Assembly: GCA_022605955.1 (NCBI GenBank)
Contig: JAKCOZ010000003.1
Location: 53,630,179-53,694,178, forward strand
Length of the DNA: 64,000 bases
Direction: 5' to 3'
DNA from: Rallus limicola
Lineage: Eukaryota > Chordata > Aves > Gruiformes > Rallidae
Positions within the stretch are counted from its first letter, which is position 1. Each line of letters begins with the position of its first letter. Below the pieces are notes generated by a model. It was not told the DNA's origin. It saw only the letters and a list, made by a program, of their open reading frames with translations, and did no database searches. This document shows positions 50,644-63,518 of the stretch, piece by piece. Position numbers and translations under genes: made by a program.

Positions 50644-53600
50644 GGTATAACTGTAATATGCATTTTTAATGTGTCAAATACATAGTTAAATATAGTGTGA
50701 AGAGGTGTATTTCTACAGAAGAAGTATATCCATTTTCTTATTAAAACAAGCTGATGAAATATTTTTGTAATTCATTTTGAGCTCCAGTTTAACAGCTTGT
50801 TTCTTCAGCAACTTGCATGTAAACGCAATTTCCTCCAGTGGTTTTCTGCAATGAGGCTGTGCAACTTACATTATGTCACAGTCTGTCCAGAACTGCAGAA
50901 AAGTCAACATAATAGCAAGAAAATGGGATGTTATTTATATTTTTTATCACTGGCTTTATTGGGTCACTTGTACTCTGTTTCCTGTTATAGAGGTCAGTAT
51001 AAAGGCAGGCGCTATAATAATTAATATATCATATTTTCTTACCTATGAAAGGCAATGCAGATTTTATTCAAGTTTAAGTTATATCTAGAACAGAAATATT
51101 AGAGGGGAAACCACATACTCTATTTTAATGTAGGAGGCAATGTGTTCAGTAAGAAGTGGAATGGGTTTAAAAGCTTTATAACAAAGCAAATTCCTTGTAA
51201 ACATAGTTCTCAGGAAATTTCGTATGCAAGCTCTCCACGCCTTTTCCTGACAATGCATTGTATGATATTTCTAAAGCCACAGGTCTTTATCCCAGACCCA
51301 ACACTTACAAGGATTTTAGTTATCTTAGACAAATGGAGAGTCAAAGTTTCACCTGTGTCTTTTAAATAAAGATTACTGAGTAGTTTTACATGAAAGATGG
51401 GTGGATGGGAGCATCTCATGGTCCTCATAGTTCAAGCTTTTTATACTGCTTGGAATATAAAAAACAGTTTCCAGAATTAAATTTGTACTTTATCTCCTGT
51501 AAGAGATACAACCAGTTTAATGAAATTTCCCTTGGTTTTATTTTTTATTGAGTCAGGTAACATTTTTTATCTTGTTTCCCCGATATGACAGTTTAGCCTT
51601 TAAAAACCCTACTTCTGTTGAACAGTTAAGTAATTCTTTACTTTTTGAGAATCAATTATCTCCAACATGCTATTTGATTGTTATGAAGTCTCATCTAGGT
51701 TCCTTTTTATCTGACCTGATAAAATTATTTGACAAAACCCAGAATTCTCATACACAAGCAAGTAAAATAATAATATGATCCTTTAAAAGCTGGAAAAGGG
51801 GCATAAAATCTGAAAGCCAAGCACAAAACCCCAAAATTTAGTCTTGGATGAGATCTAGTGCAAATGCAGTGAATATGTTACATTTCTAAACAGCCCTGAC
51901 ACTGAAATTCAGTATTGGAGAGAATTCCTTAGGAAGCTATGCCACTGCACATTGTGGTAAGATATACCTTCTGCATTTAAAATGCATCTGTCTAACCCAA
52001 GCCATTTGTCAAGGCTTGTTTTACAGTCAGTGAAATGAAGTAAACCCCTAGCCATATCTAGTCCACTTTTCTCAAAACAGCTACAGTGGCTCTCCTGTAC
52101 CTTCTTTTCTCCACCAACCCTAGAGGGACCCTACCTGGCTTCCTAGGCAAAGAGTGTAACATTTAAATGGTTAAAGGTAGGGGAAGTGAAGTGTACCTTT
52201 TGTCAACTTTCTATGTCTATATATGGTATGTAAGTATTACCATTATTGTTAAGAAGATATCCACTAGTATCAGCAAGGTCATGGTTTGATACATATGGGC
52301 ATTTTTGTTTATTGCTCGTTTCCTGTTCCTCTAGTTCTCTAAGTTTCAGCGTACTTCCCCCTCCCCTTCAAATTCTTTTTTCAGTATCAAAATTTGATGA
52401 ATGTTTTCTTGGAAATTGTTCGTAAGTTTGGGTGTGTTTCTTTTTGTTCAAGTTAATTAAATTGGAAGTGAAAGTAGCTAAACAATGCATGACCTTGAGT
52501 AAACTAACATGATTTTAGCACAATGTGAGTGAACCTCCCATCCAAAATAAACTACGTGGCAAGTTTTTGAAATGATACAACACATGCTGTTAACCATTAA
52601 AAAAGCACTGTGTGAATAACTCCACATTTGAGTATTCAGGATAAACAAATTTCACACCATTTCCAGTGTGCTTCAACATTCAGGGATACAAAAAGACATT
52701 TCATTGTTTGTCTTTCAGGAGGAGAGCTGCAGTGAGTTATAATATAAAAACAGCTCTTATTTACTGTCGGGTTTCTAGCTGGGAAATTAGGCTGAAGATA
52801 AAATGAGATAAAGAAAAGTATCTGCTGATGTTTTGCCTGGAAATGTTATTTAATCCATGGGTGGTTAGAAACTAGATTGGCCTAGAGTGATGTAAAACTA
52901 TGGGAGAGCTTGAGAGGTTTTCAAGTAGCTAAGCAGGAAATCTGAATTGGAATTAAAGGGATTCCCTAATTTAATGTAAAGAATTTACAATATTGTCTCT
53001 TGTGTTCCAGTTCTTGGATAGATCTGAAAAGATTTTTCTGATGCCGATATGGTAAAATACTACATCCCCAGATTTGTTCATACTCAAACTGACTCAAAGT
53101 CTCCAAAGGTTGCCAAAAATGTGATTGATTTTATCCAATTTTTGACATCTGAGAATGTAAAGAAATACAGACTTTTAGGTTTGCTCTAAAGGGGGAGAGT
53201 TTCTCCAGGGATTGATTCTTTGCATTTTACAATAGGTGTATGAGAATCTATGCTCTGGAGAAGGTGTTTATTGGAAATGTATGTAGAAGAAGCCTAAATA
53301 GTGAACTAGACTAGCCATCTAAGATATAGGTGGCTACCCTTTGTAAGATAAGTTACACCCTGAAGCTCTAGCCCCCTGACAGTAGGAATCTTGTTTCCTC
53401 CAGCAATGTTTCACGTGTAAATATTGTCCCCAACAAATTCAGTCCCTTAGAGGAGTTCTACACAGAGATTAAAGGAATTTATTGAAGACAGCCATGTCAT
53501 TTGTCTTCCTTGAAAACTCCCAGCAGCTCTGGTACAATATTGTTTGTAGATTGGTAAATTCTTTCTCAGTCCCTCAGTGAATGGTTCTATAGAGAACTAT

Positions 53601-54247
53601 GTGGTAGAAAACTCCTGTTAATGTGTTCATCACATCACTTTCTGGTCAGAGTACAAGGATTCATGGCAAACCCATGTACCATTACACTCTCTGGCAGATC
53701 TTAAGAAAGCAGCATGCTTTTTCAGAAAAAATACACATTTCAGAGATGAAATGCCTACCTGTGAGGGTTCTCAACCAATAAAGCAGAAAATTATTCTCCT
53801 TGAACACTGGTTTCAGAGGAATCTCCATCTTCAAATAGGTAGTGATTCAGGACCAGCATCACAGAGAATATTTCTTTCAGGAAGTTGTGATTTGCTTTCA
53901 CTTTGGCAGCCAAGTGTGGGCTGTATCCCATGTTCAGAAGCTCTCTCACTTTCTCTTGTAACATTACTGCAAAAAAAGTTGTGATTTTTGTTTTATTTCA
54001 ATAGCTTGCATTGACTGTCTCAGTTTCAGATGGACTTCCCTACAAAAGTGGAGGAAAATGCATCTAGATCTGTTACAGCTTAGTTGAGGATTACCTGATG
54101 ATTTCTTCTGGGGCTTGATAGGAATCTCTAGTTGTTTTAAAGACCTCTGCAATACAAATAACAGGGATTTTTTAATTGTTGTTTTAACTCTTTTTTTTTG
54201 TTATTGTTGTGTTTGGTTTGTTTTTTGACTGATAACCCCAACCCCAC

Positions 54248-54270
54248 AAAAAAAAAAAAAAAAAAAAAAA
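54248..54270. repeat. Poly(A) tract, 23 bases
   Basis: Uninterrupted A run after ACCCCAC; no retroposed sequence is recognisable upstream. Confidence 0.95.
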
Positions 54271-57200
54271 CAGCCCCAAGAAGCTTCAAAAATTGGTGTA
54301 ATTTCTGCCAGTATTTCTACAGGTCTGATGATTAATTCAACAGGACCTCCATCCTACAGACTTCCTGTTGAAAAACATTCTTTGGAGCCTATGTATGCTA
54401 ATAAGTGAGATTTTCTTTGAGCCCAAAATGAGCTTTTACAATGGAGGATTATAATAATAATTTTATAATATCTTTTTACATAGCTAAAAGTCCCGATTCT
54501 TCAAAAACAATAATGTGAAACAACACAAAAAGCAACACCAACTTTTTAGCTGACTGCAGTGTGGGAATCCTCTGTTCTGAGTCAAGTAATGACCTCTAGT
54601 TTCCTTTTAGGAAGAAATTTCATAAGAGATCAAGGTAATTTTTGCAGTGCTAGTGTGGAAAAGACCATTTGGCCTTCAAGCTTGCAGCTATATACTTCCT
54701 TGTCACTTTTGTTGTGTAATTAACAAATAGTTTTTCTCAGAGCATTTATATTTGGAAGATTTACTCCTTGCTTATGCAAGTAGTCATATCCGGCCAATTG
54801 GATTTATTCACATGATTATAAATACTGGTTTTGTAATCAAAGACTGAAGGACTGAACTCTAAACATAAATTGTTCTGGATTTTAAACCAGATTTTGTCAC
54901 ATTTCCATATTGATTTGTATGTTTGCTACAAAGGCCTTTATGTATTTTTTTCAGCATTAAAAAGCAAAAGAATTTACAGTGTGACCTGATTCCTGTTAAC
55001 TTCATCTCACAATATTAGAGCTGTATTTAAAGTAGAGGGCAACATTGTAAGCAATGGGCTAGCACTTTTCTTCAGGTACTATAAAGACTACTATGAAATT
55101 CTCTAGTACTGAGTGAAATTTAAATTTATGTGGTGCTTAGTTATTAGCATGAAGATTCATTTTATTGTCTGTAAATTGCATCTTGAAGCTTATGAAGGAT
55201 GAAGGAACAAAGTGGTTGCCAAATAGTCTAATAAATCTCTTTCTAGGGTGTCACACTTTTATAGTCTGGTCTAGATTCATGTCCTGTTTCATGGTTTGAG
55301 CATATAAGAAATCTGGATTTTTCCTTGTCCCGTGACAATTTCTTTGATACGTTATCCAAAAGATCCACTTTTATTTGGACTATTTTCATCCCACATTTTC
55401 ACTAAGACACACATGTGGAAGGGCTTTCCATTTGTTTGATTCCAGTTATTCTCCACCTCAGTCTCGTTAACAAACAGCTGGAACAGCTGGATTCAACAAT
55501 GCTTACAAAAGCCCCTTGCGTCTCAGTTGGAGCAAAATCTGAAGATTTCAGAAGAACAGTAAGCTGAAGAATGGTAAGCTGCATTTCCCAAGTGTTTTCC
55601 ATGATCCCAGCTGGGGACCATAGATAAAATTCAATGCGGGCAAAAATATTTGGATGGAAAATCATTTACAGGAGCACATATGATTTTGTGGTCTAACAGA
55701 AATAGTGTATTTTCAGCTATTAGGTGTCTGATTCAATTGAGAAGAAAGAAAATGGCAACACTGAACAGCTTGAATTCAAAAGAGAGCCCTTCTACCATAA
55801 GTGGCAGCTGTATCTGGGAGAGTGACATCACACTGGAGTACACCAGAGCTTCTATGAGGAAGAATGTGGGATGATCTCTGAGATCAGTTTTCATGTGTTG
55901 GGAATATTAAGGAAAACTAGAGTGAGATGTATCTGTGGTAGAAGAGTCAAAAGGAGTGAAGTTTAGAGAAGTGAGTTTCTGGAAGCTTGGAACCTTAAAA
56001 AGATGTTCAGAATTTATGCAGTAAAGTGAATGCCTCAGCAGACACATCCATGGACACATTCTTCCTTCTGCATTTCTTCTTTTAGCCGCTTCTTTTTGGA
56101 GCTTTATGGTAGATCTTTTTTGTATGAACATTTTTGATGCGAGAGTGCTTCCAGTGTGTTTTATTTTGATGTTTGCTTCCAGGCTGTTTCATTTGGGATG
56201 CCTTCAATTCTGAACCTCCGGCTCTGCTTCTTGCTGTAGGCACTGTCAACCAGGAGCATTGTGAGTACCAGGAGAAATGGTGGCTCCTCCAAGAGTCAGG
56301 ACTGGTTGATTTTGCTAGCTGTGCAATTCTGATCAAATTTGTATTGCCATGTGATATAGTAATGGACAGAAAAGGTACAACAAGTCTCTGAGTGCTGCCT
56401 GAACCAGGTTCATCACAAGATAACTGAGGGATATGTGTCATAAAACTGCATGAAACTCTCATTTGTATTTAAAGATTGGTTGCTGGAAGAAGAATAGAGA
56501 AATTAAGCTTGCTGATATTCTCTGAATGCAACAACCTTGTAATCCACGTGCTGGTTCCTTTTTGTTTATTCTGAGAGCAATATACTTGCTAGGTTGTGAT
56601 TATTTTTTTTTTATTTTATTTGTGTGTGTGTGTGTGAGTGGTTTGCTTCATTGGTATTGCTATTTGCAAACTCTTTCTGGCAGGACACTGACAGGAATAA
56701 CAGCCGCAGTTGGAATGATGGAAGCTGTATGTAAAAGTGTTCTGAAATTATTGTGTATTAAATCAAGAAATATGCAATGCACCATTTATATTTGCTTCCC
56801 AAGTCTGTGCAGTAATTTGAAACAAAGTAGTAATTCCTGTCTTACCAACTCCCCTCTTACAGCATTGTAAAACTTCAGATCACGATACACAGCTCTAGAT
56901 ATTGCTGATAAAAACCAGAAGGCCATTTTAATGGGAAGAAATCATAACTCTAGGATTTAGCTCCCAAGGAAACAGATCAGGAGCTAAAGGACAGAAAGGC
57001 TGTTTCTAGTTTAGCTAGTTGTAACAGAAAATAAAAATGTAAAGCTATTCTACCCTGTCCTTTGCCAAATATCTGTCAAGGAAATGCTACTCTGAATAGA
57101 GGAGAGAATATTTTGTCTCCAATGAGGGAATATGCAGGTACCAAGCCTGAGTACAGTCACTGCGCCTATAGTGGTGGAAGCCCAGGTCCATTCCTTTGGG

Positions 57201-57859
57201 TAGAGGTGCAGAATTTTGGTGGTATTTCTGGGAAGGGATGTCAGAGATGCAGTTTGGGCCCTCTCCTTGTTCTCTTTGTCTCTCAAGCTCACAGCTGAAG
57301 AGTGGATCCATCCTTTGTCTGTTAGCATAAAATAACCTGTTGCAGTTCAAGAACTGTCAGGAGCTCCTGTTTGATGCTATGATATAGCGATATTCAGAAG
57401 TGCCTCAATGCCTAAATCACTATGAAACGACAAGGCCTACAAGAATCAATCATTAAGCCTTATATTTGCTAACCTAGAGGAAATGCCTCGGGACAATAGA
57501 TGGCTAAAGATTTGGTGAACTAGGCCAACCATGTTTCTCTGCAAAGATGGTTTTGCAGAATAGAAAATCTCTGAGTCAGGCAAAAAAGGCGGATATAGGG
57601 CTTTCTGAACCAGAGACTGGTTGGATCAGCGATGGCTCTGTGATCCATAGTACATGCTTGGGTCAGGAAAAGGAAGGGGTGGGGTGTTACACATTGTAAA
57701 TGTGCAGAAGTTCCTGTTTGACAGTTGGGGAGCTGAGGAATAAGAAGCAGGGGAGTGGGGTGGGGGAGGCACTCACAGAAAGAGGAAGGAGGAACTCAGA
57801 ATTCTGGGGACATGCCATGTGTATGATAACATCCTCCTGCCTGCTTCATGTCACTCAAA

Positions 57860-57881
57860 TTTTTTTTTTTTTTTTTTTTTT
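57860..57881. repeat. Poly(T) tract, 22 bases
   Basis: Uninterrupted T run; no retroposed sequence is recognisable beside it. Confidence 0.95.
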
Positions 57882-59470
57882 CTGTGAAAACCTGAGTATT
57901 TCTCCAGGTAAACCAACAGAGTAGCTGAACTTCTTTGTCTTCTGGTATTTCTTTACTTTTTTTTCTCAGTAGCATTCACAGAAAAGTAAAACAGTATAGT
58001 GGGCCTGATAGTAAGATTGCAACATCTAGTGAATATGTTGTTTCTCTCTCCTCCCAACCCAATAACACTTTTGGATCAAGCTTGTGATTTAGGAGGGAAA
58101 ACAATGCAACTGCGAATACCTGCTGAGTTGTACTAACCCTTGTTTTTGTTGCTAGCAGGAGAGTTGTCTTTTAAAAACAAATAAAATTTTCATTACCCAG
58201 TTGTCTTCATTTTCACATACGACTTCTTTTTCTTTTAACCTCAGTTATAAAAATCTAGCAGGCTCTATGCTCACTTGCTGGGTAATGATCAGTTCCAGTA
58301 TGAACAACACTTTGTTTTAGGAAAACAAGCAGGAAATGTTTTAAACACCAACATTGGATATAGTGCGTTACTGCTCATGGAAAAGTATTACCTAAATCAC
58401 CATTTTTGTCCCTTTGAGGGACAGGGGCACAAGTGAGTGAACCTGAGCACTGAATGAAATTAGCAGTTTCTCTGAAATCCCTAACAAAGTCTACTTTGTT
58501 CTCTGAAACTGATTCATTCATTTCTGCCCTTCCCTATCCTTCTAGGGAGATATTCTAAAATCCTACAGTCTCATATCTGTATCTTGAGCACCCATGTGCT
58601 CCCTCAAGCTATCTCATCTATTTTCTTTACCCTGACCTCCACTGAACTGTTCTAACTTGCTTAAACTCTCACTGCCATTGCCCAGTGTCTCCCACCTACA
58701 GAACTTCCTGGACCCCTCAGAAATAGGATTTGTCTTAGTGTTCAGAATCTCTCTAAAACATAGAAGTCAATACCTAGCTATTCTTCAGAATACCTTGCTT
58801 AAGTTGGAGTCCCTTCTAGGTCAGATCTTCCATCCCTGACATGGCTACACAAAGGAACTACGAAGCTTCTTTAATGTAGAAGTTGACAAGTCTTCCTGAT
58901 GTGGAAGAATAGAGGTTATCAGGAAGCCCTTGAGGCTTGTTCTTGATGTTGTCAGCTCTGTTACATGTTGTGGCAAGCTGAACATAAGATTGGGAGATAA
59001 GATCTTAAATTCAGTTGTCTTACTGTAGTACTAATACAGATACAGGAGCACTAATGAACTTCCCATAGAAGACAGCCATTTGCACTATGGAGAAAATGAG
59101 AAGAGGAAGTAATGTAACTGTGGTCAGAAGCTATTCCTAAGCTGAACAGAAAGTCTATTGAGCACATCCACTAAATATTGTCCTTAATAGAAAAATATAT
59201 TTTGAGATACAAAAACTCTGCTTTCAAGATATATACCAGTAATAAAACTGTGCATTTTTGATTTATAGTGGAAAAAGTAATTCAAATTTTCAACTATTAA
59301 AACAGATTGATAAATAAGGAGAGAAATATAAAGGCTCCATTTATACTATCAGGGAAACGGGAAGAAAGAATAGAAAGTGATATGATGAAGCACTGGCAGA
59401 ATAGGTGTTTTTAAACTACAAAGAAGTATGAAATATTGCCAAAATCAAACAGATCTTAAGTACTGAGTAG

Positions 59471-60214
59471 TATAGAAACATAGAAACAAGAATGCTTTAA
59501 GTTAGAAGGGACCTTAAAGGCCATTTAGTCCCAACCACTTGCCATGGGTAGGGAAACCTTCCACTAGCCCAGGTTGCCCAAAGCCCCATCAAGCCTGGCC
59601 TTGAATACTGCCAGAGATGGGGCAGCTACAGCTTCTCTGGGAAGCCTGTGACTCACCACCTCACCTCTGGGCAGCCTCACTACCCTCATCAGGAAGAATT
59701 TCTTTCCAATGTCTAATCTAAATCTCTGGTCTTTTAGTTTAAACCCATTACTCCTTATCCTTTCACTCCATGCCCTTATAGAATGTTCCCCCCCAGCTTT
59801 CCTATAGGTTGCTTTCAGGTACTGGAAAGCTGCCATAGTGTGTCCCTGGAGCCTTCTCTTCTCCAGGCTGAACAAGCCCAACTTTCTCAGCCTGTCTTCA
59901 TAGGAGAGGTGCTGTAGTCCCCTGACCATCTTTGTGGCCCTTCTTTGAACTCACTCCAACAGCTCTATGTCTGCCTTGTACTGGGGACCCCAGAACTGGA
60001 CACTCCAGGTGGGTTCTCATGAGAGCAGAGTAGAGGCACAGAATCACCTCCTTCAACCTGCTGGTCATGGTGTTTTTGATGCAGCCCAGGACAGCATTGG
60101 CCTTCTGGGCTGTGAGTGTGCATTGATGGCTCAAGTTAAGGATTTTAACCACCAACACTGCCAAGGCTCCTCAGGGCTGTTCTCAATCCATTCTCTGCCC
60201 AGCCTGTAGCTGTG
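59471..60214 (-). mobile_element. CR1 LINE 3' fragment with end of ORF2
   Basis: The minus strand encodes CR1 ORF2 C-terminal sequence, including RLRKLGLFSLEKRRLQG and LDIGKKFFLMRVVRLPRGEV, ending KARLDGALGNLG. A 121-codon frame (59929-59564) is still open. The 3' UTR runs to about 59471. The upstream half (59898-60164) is in another frame and carries the usual SALMRTHLECPVLGSPVQ motif. The copy is 5'-truncated and broken, hence inactive. Confidence 0.92.
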
Positions 60215-60724
60215 TTGTATTTTAAGATAAATTAAAACATTCCAGCAGCATCTCCTTGTTTCTGTCAAATGTCTCCCTACCCTGAAAAGCAGAGCAAATG
60301 AACTGTGGGAGAAATGGATCTTACTTGGGTATTAATCATAGATGCAATTATATACTGACAGTGCATAGAGGGAACCTTTCCATTTATGAAAGATGAATGG
60401 ATGAAAAAAAGCTTGAAAGTGGCAATACAGTACGCTGTTCCTCTGTTGTGGTGGTTTAGGCCTGACTGGAGGTCAGACACCCACCAAAGTCAGTCTATCA
60501 CTTCCCTTTTCAGCTGGACTGCGAGAAAATGCATATTGAGAGGCTTGGGAGTCGAGATAAGCACAGGGAGACATCATTCAGCAATCAGTGTCATGGGCAA
60601 AACAGACTCAACGCAGAATAAAGAAAAGAAAACTCTCTAATTTATTACGCTGCACTGCACACCCAGTGACACCAAAGTTGGGTAATGAGAAGTGTCACCA
60701 GATATTAAAGCACCTTCCCCCCAG

Positions 60725-61410
60725 CCCTTCTTAGCAGAATTCACTTTAGTCATGATTTCACAGAATCACAGAATCGTAAGGGTTGGAAGGGACCTTGAGA
60801 GATCATCAGGTCCAAACCCCCTGCCAAAGCAGGCTCCCTGGGACATAACCCGCAGGTAGGTGTCCAGATGTGTCCTCAGTATCTCCAGAGAAGGAGATTC
60901 CATAACCCTCCTGGGCAGCCTGTCCCAGGCTCTGTCACCCTCACTGTGAAAAAGTTCTTCCCCATGTTGGTGTGGAACTTCCTGTGCTCCAACGTGCAGC
61001 CATTGCCCCTTGTCCTGTCTCCACAGACCACTGAAAAGGGGCTGGCCAGTTCCCCCTGTGTCCCACACTTGAGATATTCATAAACATTAATAACATTCCC
61101 TGTCAGTCTTCTTTTCTCAAGGCTGAACAGCCCCTGTTCTTTCAGCCTATCCTCTCCCTTCTTTTCCCCCATTGTGGCACAGGGAGGGGCATGGACTGGG
61201 GAAATGGGGTTCTCTGTAATTTCTTCACAAGCTGTTTTCCTTTTCCAGATTTTAAAACACCACTAACCACCCTGCCCTACCCTTCCCTTCTTAGCAGACT
61301 TCCCTTCAGTCATGAATTTGCATCCTTCTTAACCCCACATTGTAGCAGAGGGAGGGGCAGGGAATGGGGGAATGGGGGTGTTGCTCAGTTCCTCACAAGT
61401 TGGTGTTCTT
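60725..61410. repeat. About 160-bp tandem duplication within the LTR, first copy interrupted
   Basis: CCCTTCTTAGCAGAATTCAC (60725) matches CCCTTCTTAGCAGACTTCCC (61285). After the CR1, CACAGGGAGGGGCATGGACT (about 61179) matches the GCAGAGGGAGGGGCAGGGAA stretch (about 61345). Removing the CR1 leaves two adjacent copies. Confidence 0.75.
60757..61157 (-). mobile_element. CR1 fragment nested in the LTR
   Basis: The plus strand starts TTCACAGAATCACAGAATCG followed by TAAGGGTTGGAAGGGACCTT, a CR1 3' end. Minus-strand frames encode CR1 ORF2 C-terminal segments (LKEQGLFSLEKRRLTG; FFTVRVTEPG) with a frameshift between them. LTR sequence resumes at CCCTTCTTTTCCCCC. Confidence 0.9.
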
Positions 61411-62213
61411 CTTGCCTGGGGAGCAGGCATTCATTCCATACACCCTTCCCCTGCTGCAAGGTGGGGGTGGGGTCCCACCCATGGGAGACAGTCCTTCATG
61501 AACTTCTCCAATGTGAGTCCTTTCCCACAGGGCCTCAGCTCTTCACCATCTGCCCCAGCATGGGTCACTGCTATGACAGGCAGTAATAAATCACAGTGTC
61601 TTTCAGTCCCAGTTCTCCACGGGGTCACCAGTCTCCCCCCAGGAAACCTGCTCCAGTGTGGATTTCTCCTTTACCCATCGCTGTGTCTCTGTCTCTCTCC
61701 ATGGGCTGCAAGTGCTGGCAGGGGCTTGCTCCAACATAAGTCACAGCATCTCCTGTATGTCTCCACCTGCTCCATCCAGCGTGGGGCCTCTCCATGGGCT
61801 GCAGGTGGGGTCTCAGCCTTTTCCATGGGCTGTGGGGGGACACCCACTCCACCCGCTCCACCACGGGCTGCTGGGCCATCATTCTCTCCAGCACCTGGGA
61901 CACCTCCTCCCACCCCACTCCCCAGCCTTGGTGTCTGCAGAGCTGGTTACATCTTCTCACTCCCTTCTCTGGTGGCAAAATGCAGCTACCTGCATTTTTA
62001 TTTTTATTTTTTTTTTCTCCTAAATGTGATTCCCAGAGGTGCTGTGACCATCACTGATGGGCTCAGCCTTGGTTAGTAACAACTCTGGTCTTGAATCAGC
62101 TGATGTTCACTCTCTGGGGCCTGCAGAGAGTTTCTAGCTGCTTCTTGCAGCAGCCATCTCTGCAGCCCCCGCTTCTCTACCAGAACCCAGCTACGCAAAA
62201 CTGAGATGTCAAT

Positions 62214-63311
62214 GTTGTTAAAACGCTGCTAAAAGTGGAGAGTTCCTGCTTTTCTGCAATAAGTGAAATTAGGCCTTCATATATTCTTCCACTTGTAATA
62301 CTTAATTAAGTAGTAGGACAAAATCACATTACCTCTGCTTGAAAAAACACTTTGTGTCATTGAGATTTAATTTTGTCAATTTAACTTTCCATTTGCCATG
62401 TTTATGAGAATTTGTATGGTCAAATGGTGAATCCCATCTAACATGAAACCAAAACATTTAGGTCATGTATTCAGATATCAAGAGATGAAGCTAATCAAAC
62501 ATATTTTCTTAGTAACAAAATTCTTGGAAGCAAGAATAATATTAAGACAACACTGATTTCAAATCCTAGGCTATTGAAATGACCAAACATTATATCATAT
62601 ATCATCATTTTCAACTGTGATGAATCTATGATAGTGATGCACACATTAAAATAAAATTGTAATGGACTTTAAAATGTAAAAACTCATGTCTGAGCTGCTG
62701 GCATTATTTTAAATAATTTATTGAGATTTATTTTAACATGGAAAGGTTAGAATATATTCATGATCTGCAAAAAAAATATGATCAGGATTGTCATACATGA
62801 TCAGCATTGCATGGCACCCAGAATAAGCAAGCAAAGATATCTAGTGTCCATTACCTTTTGAAATGTATAACATTATTCAAATATATTTGGACACAGTTGT
62901 TGAGTATCTTTTGACATTTTCTACATTTCATCCATGTCAAAATATGTCTCCTTGAGAAATGAATTAAAATGTAATATGAAGGCATAGAGCTATAACATAA
63001 ATAGCCAGCCATGGTTAATTATTTTCATTTTGGTTCCTCTACAGTCTATAGCAGAAGATTTTTCAGAAGTATGCATATTTTTAACTCTATGTCAGATAAA
63101 CTGACTGCAGTTACAGTAGCTTGTTCTCCTCTTCTTTACTTGATGCAAGAAACTTCCTGAGTTGTAGATTAAAAAAACTAAAAGAAACAAAGCAAAATGG
63201 CAGAATACTTCAACAGCATTGTAGTACTCTGCAATGGCAGTGGGGGAACTGAGGCCTATCCTAAAACCTCAGTTGTGTGTATGCACACGTAGAATGTATG
63301 TATGTCAGCAG
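62214..63311. other. Intergenic, no gene recognised
   Basis: AT-rich unique sequence. No ORF or repeat of note. Confidence 0.65.
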
Positions 63312-63366
63312 ACTTGATGACCCTTTTGGATCCCTTCCAACTGAATATATTCTATAATTCTATGAT
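63312..63366 (+). mobile_element. CR1 3' terminal scrap
   Basis: GATGACCCTTTTGGATCCCT then TCCAACTGAATATATTCTAT and AATTCTATGATA: a CR1 3' UTR end with its ATTCTATG-type tail, plus orientation. Confidence 0.8.
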
Positions 63367-63518
63367 AACTCAGTATTTAAAAAATCCCCTTGGTGCTCCA
63401 ATTGCAGCCACATCATGTGCCTTGTATGTGGGAAAGTACTTAAATGTGAATATGAATCTCTTTTCCTGGGAATGCAAAGAAAATACAGACACAAAACTAC
63501 CTAGAAGAATATTAGAAT

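Larger units (their letters stand above)
50644..59470. other. Intergenic, no gene recognised
   Basis: AT-rich. It contains a run of 23 A (54248-54270), a short GT microsatellite near 56622-56637, and a run of 22 T (57860-57881). ORFs up to 126 codons (for example 56082-56462, minus) have no domain I recognise. Confidence 0.65.
60444..62200 (-). mobile_element. Long avian LTR, minus orientation, split by a CR1
   Basis: The plus strand begins TGTTGTGGTGGTTTAGGCCT and continues ACTGGAGGTCAGACACCCAC, an LTR type common in birds. AATAAA on the minus strand at 60641-60646 gives the orientation. The interior has three CCATGGGCTG minisatellite-like units (about 61,699-61,832) and ends near GAACCCAGCTACGCAAAAC. 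A CR1 occupies 60757-61157. Without it the LTR is about 1.35 kb. No ERV genes adjoin. The right boundary is approximate. Confidence 0.8.

Noticed and set aside
54248..57881. Poly(A) and poly(T) runs as tails of processed pseudogenes
   Set aside because: No coding sequence is recognisable next to either run, and no flanking direct repeats were seen.
61372..62076. 234-codon plus-strand frame
   Set aside because: It lies entirely in an LTR with repeated CCATGGGCTG units. Several frames on both strands are open at the same place, as expected for repeat composition.
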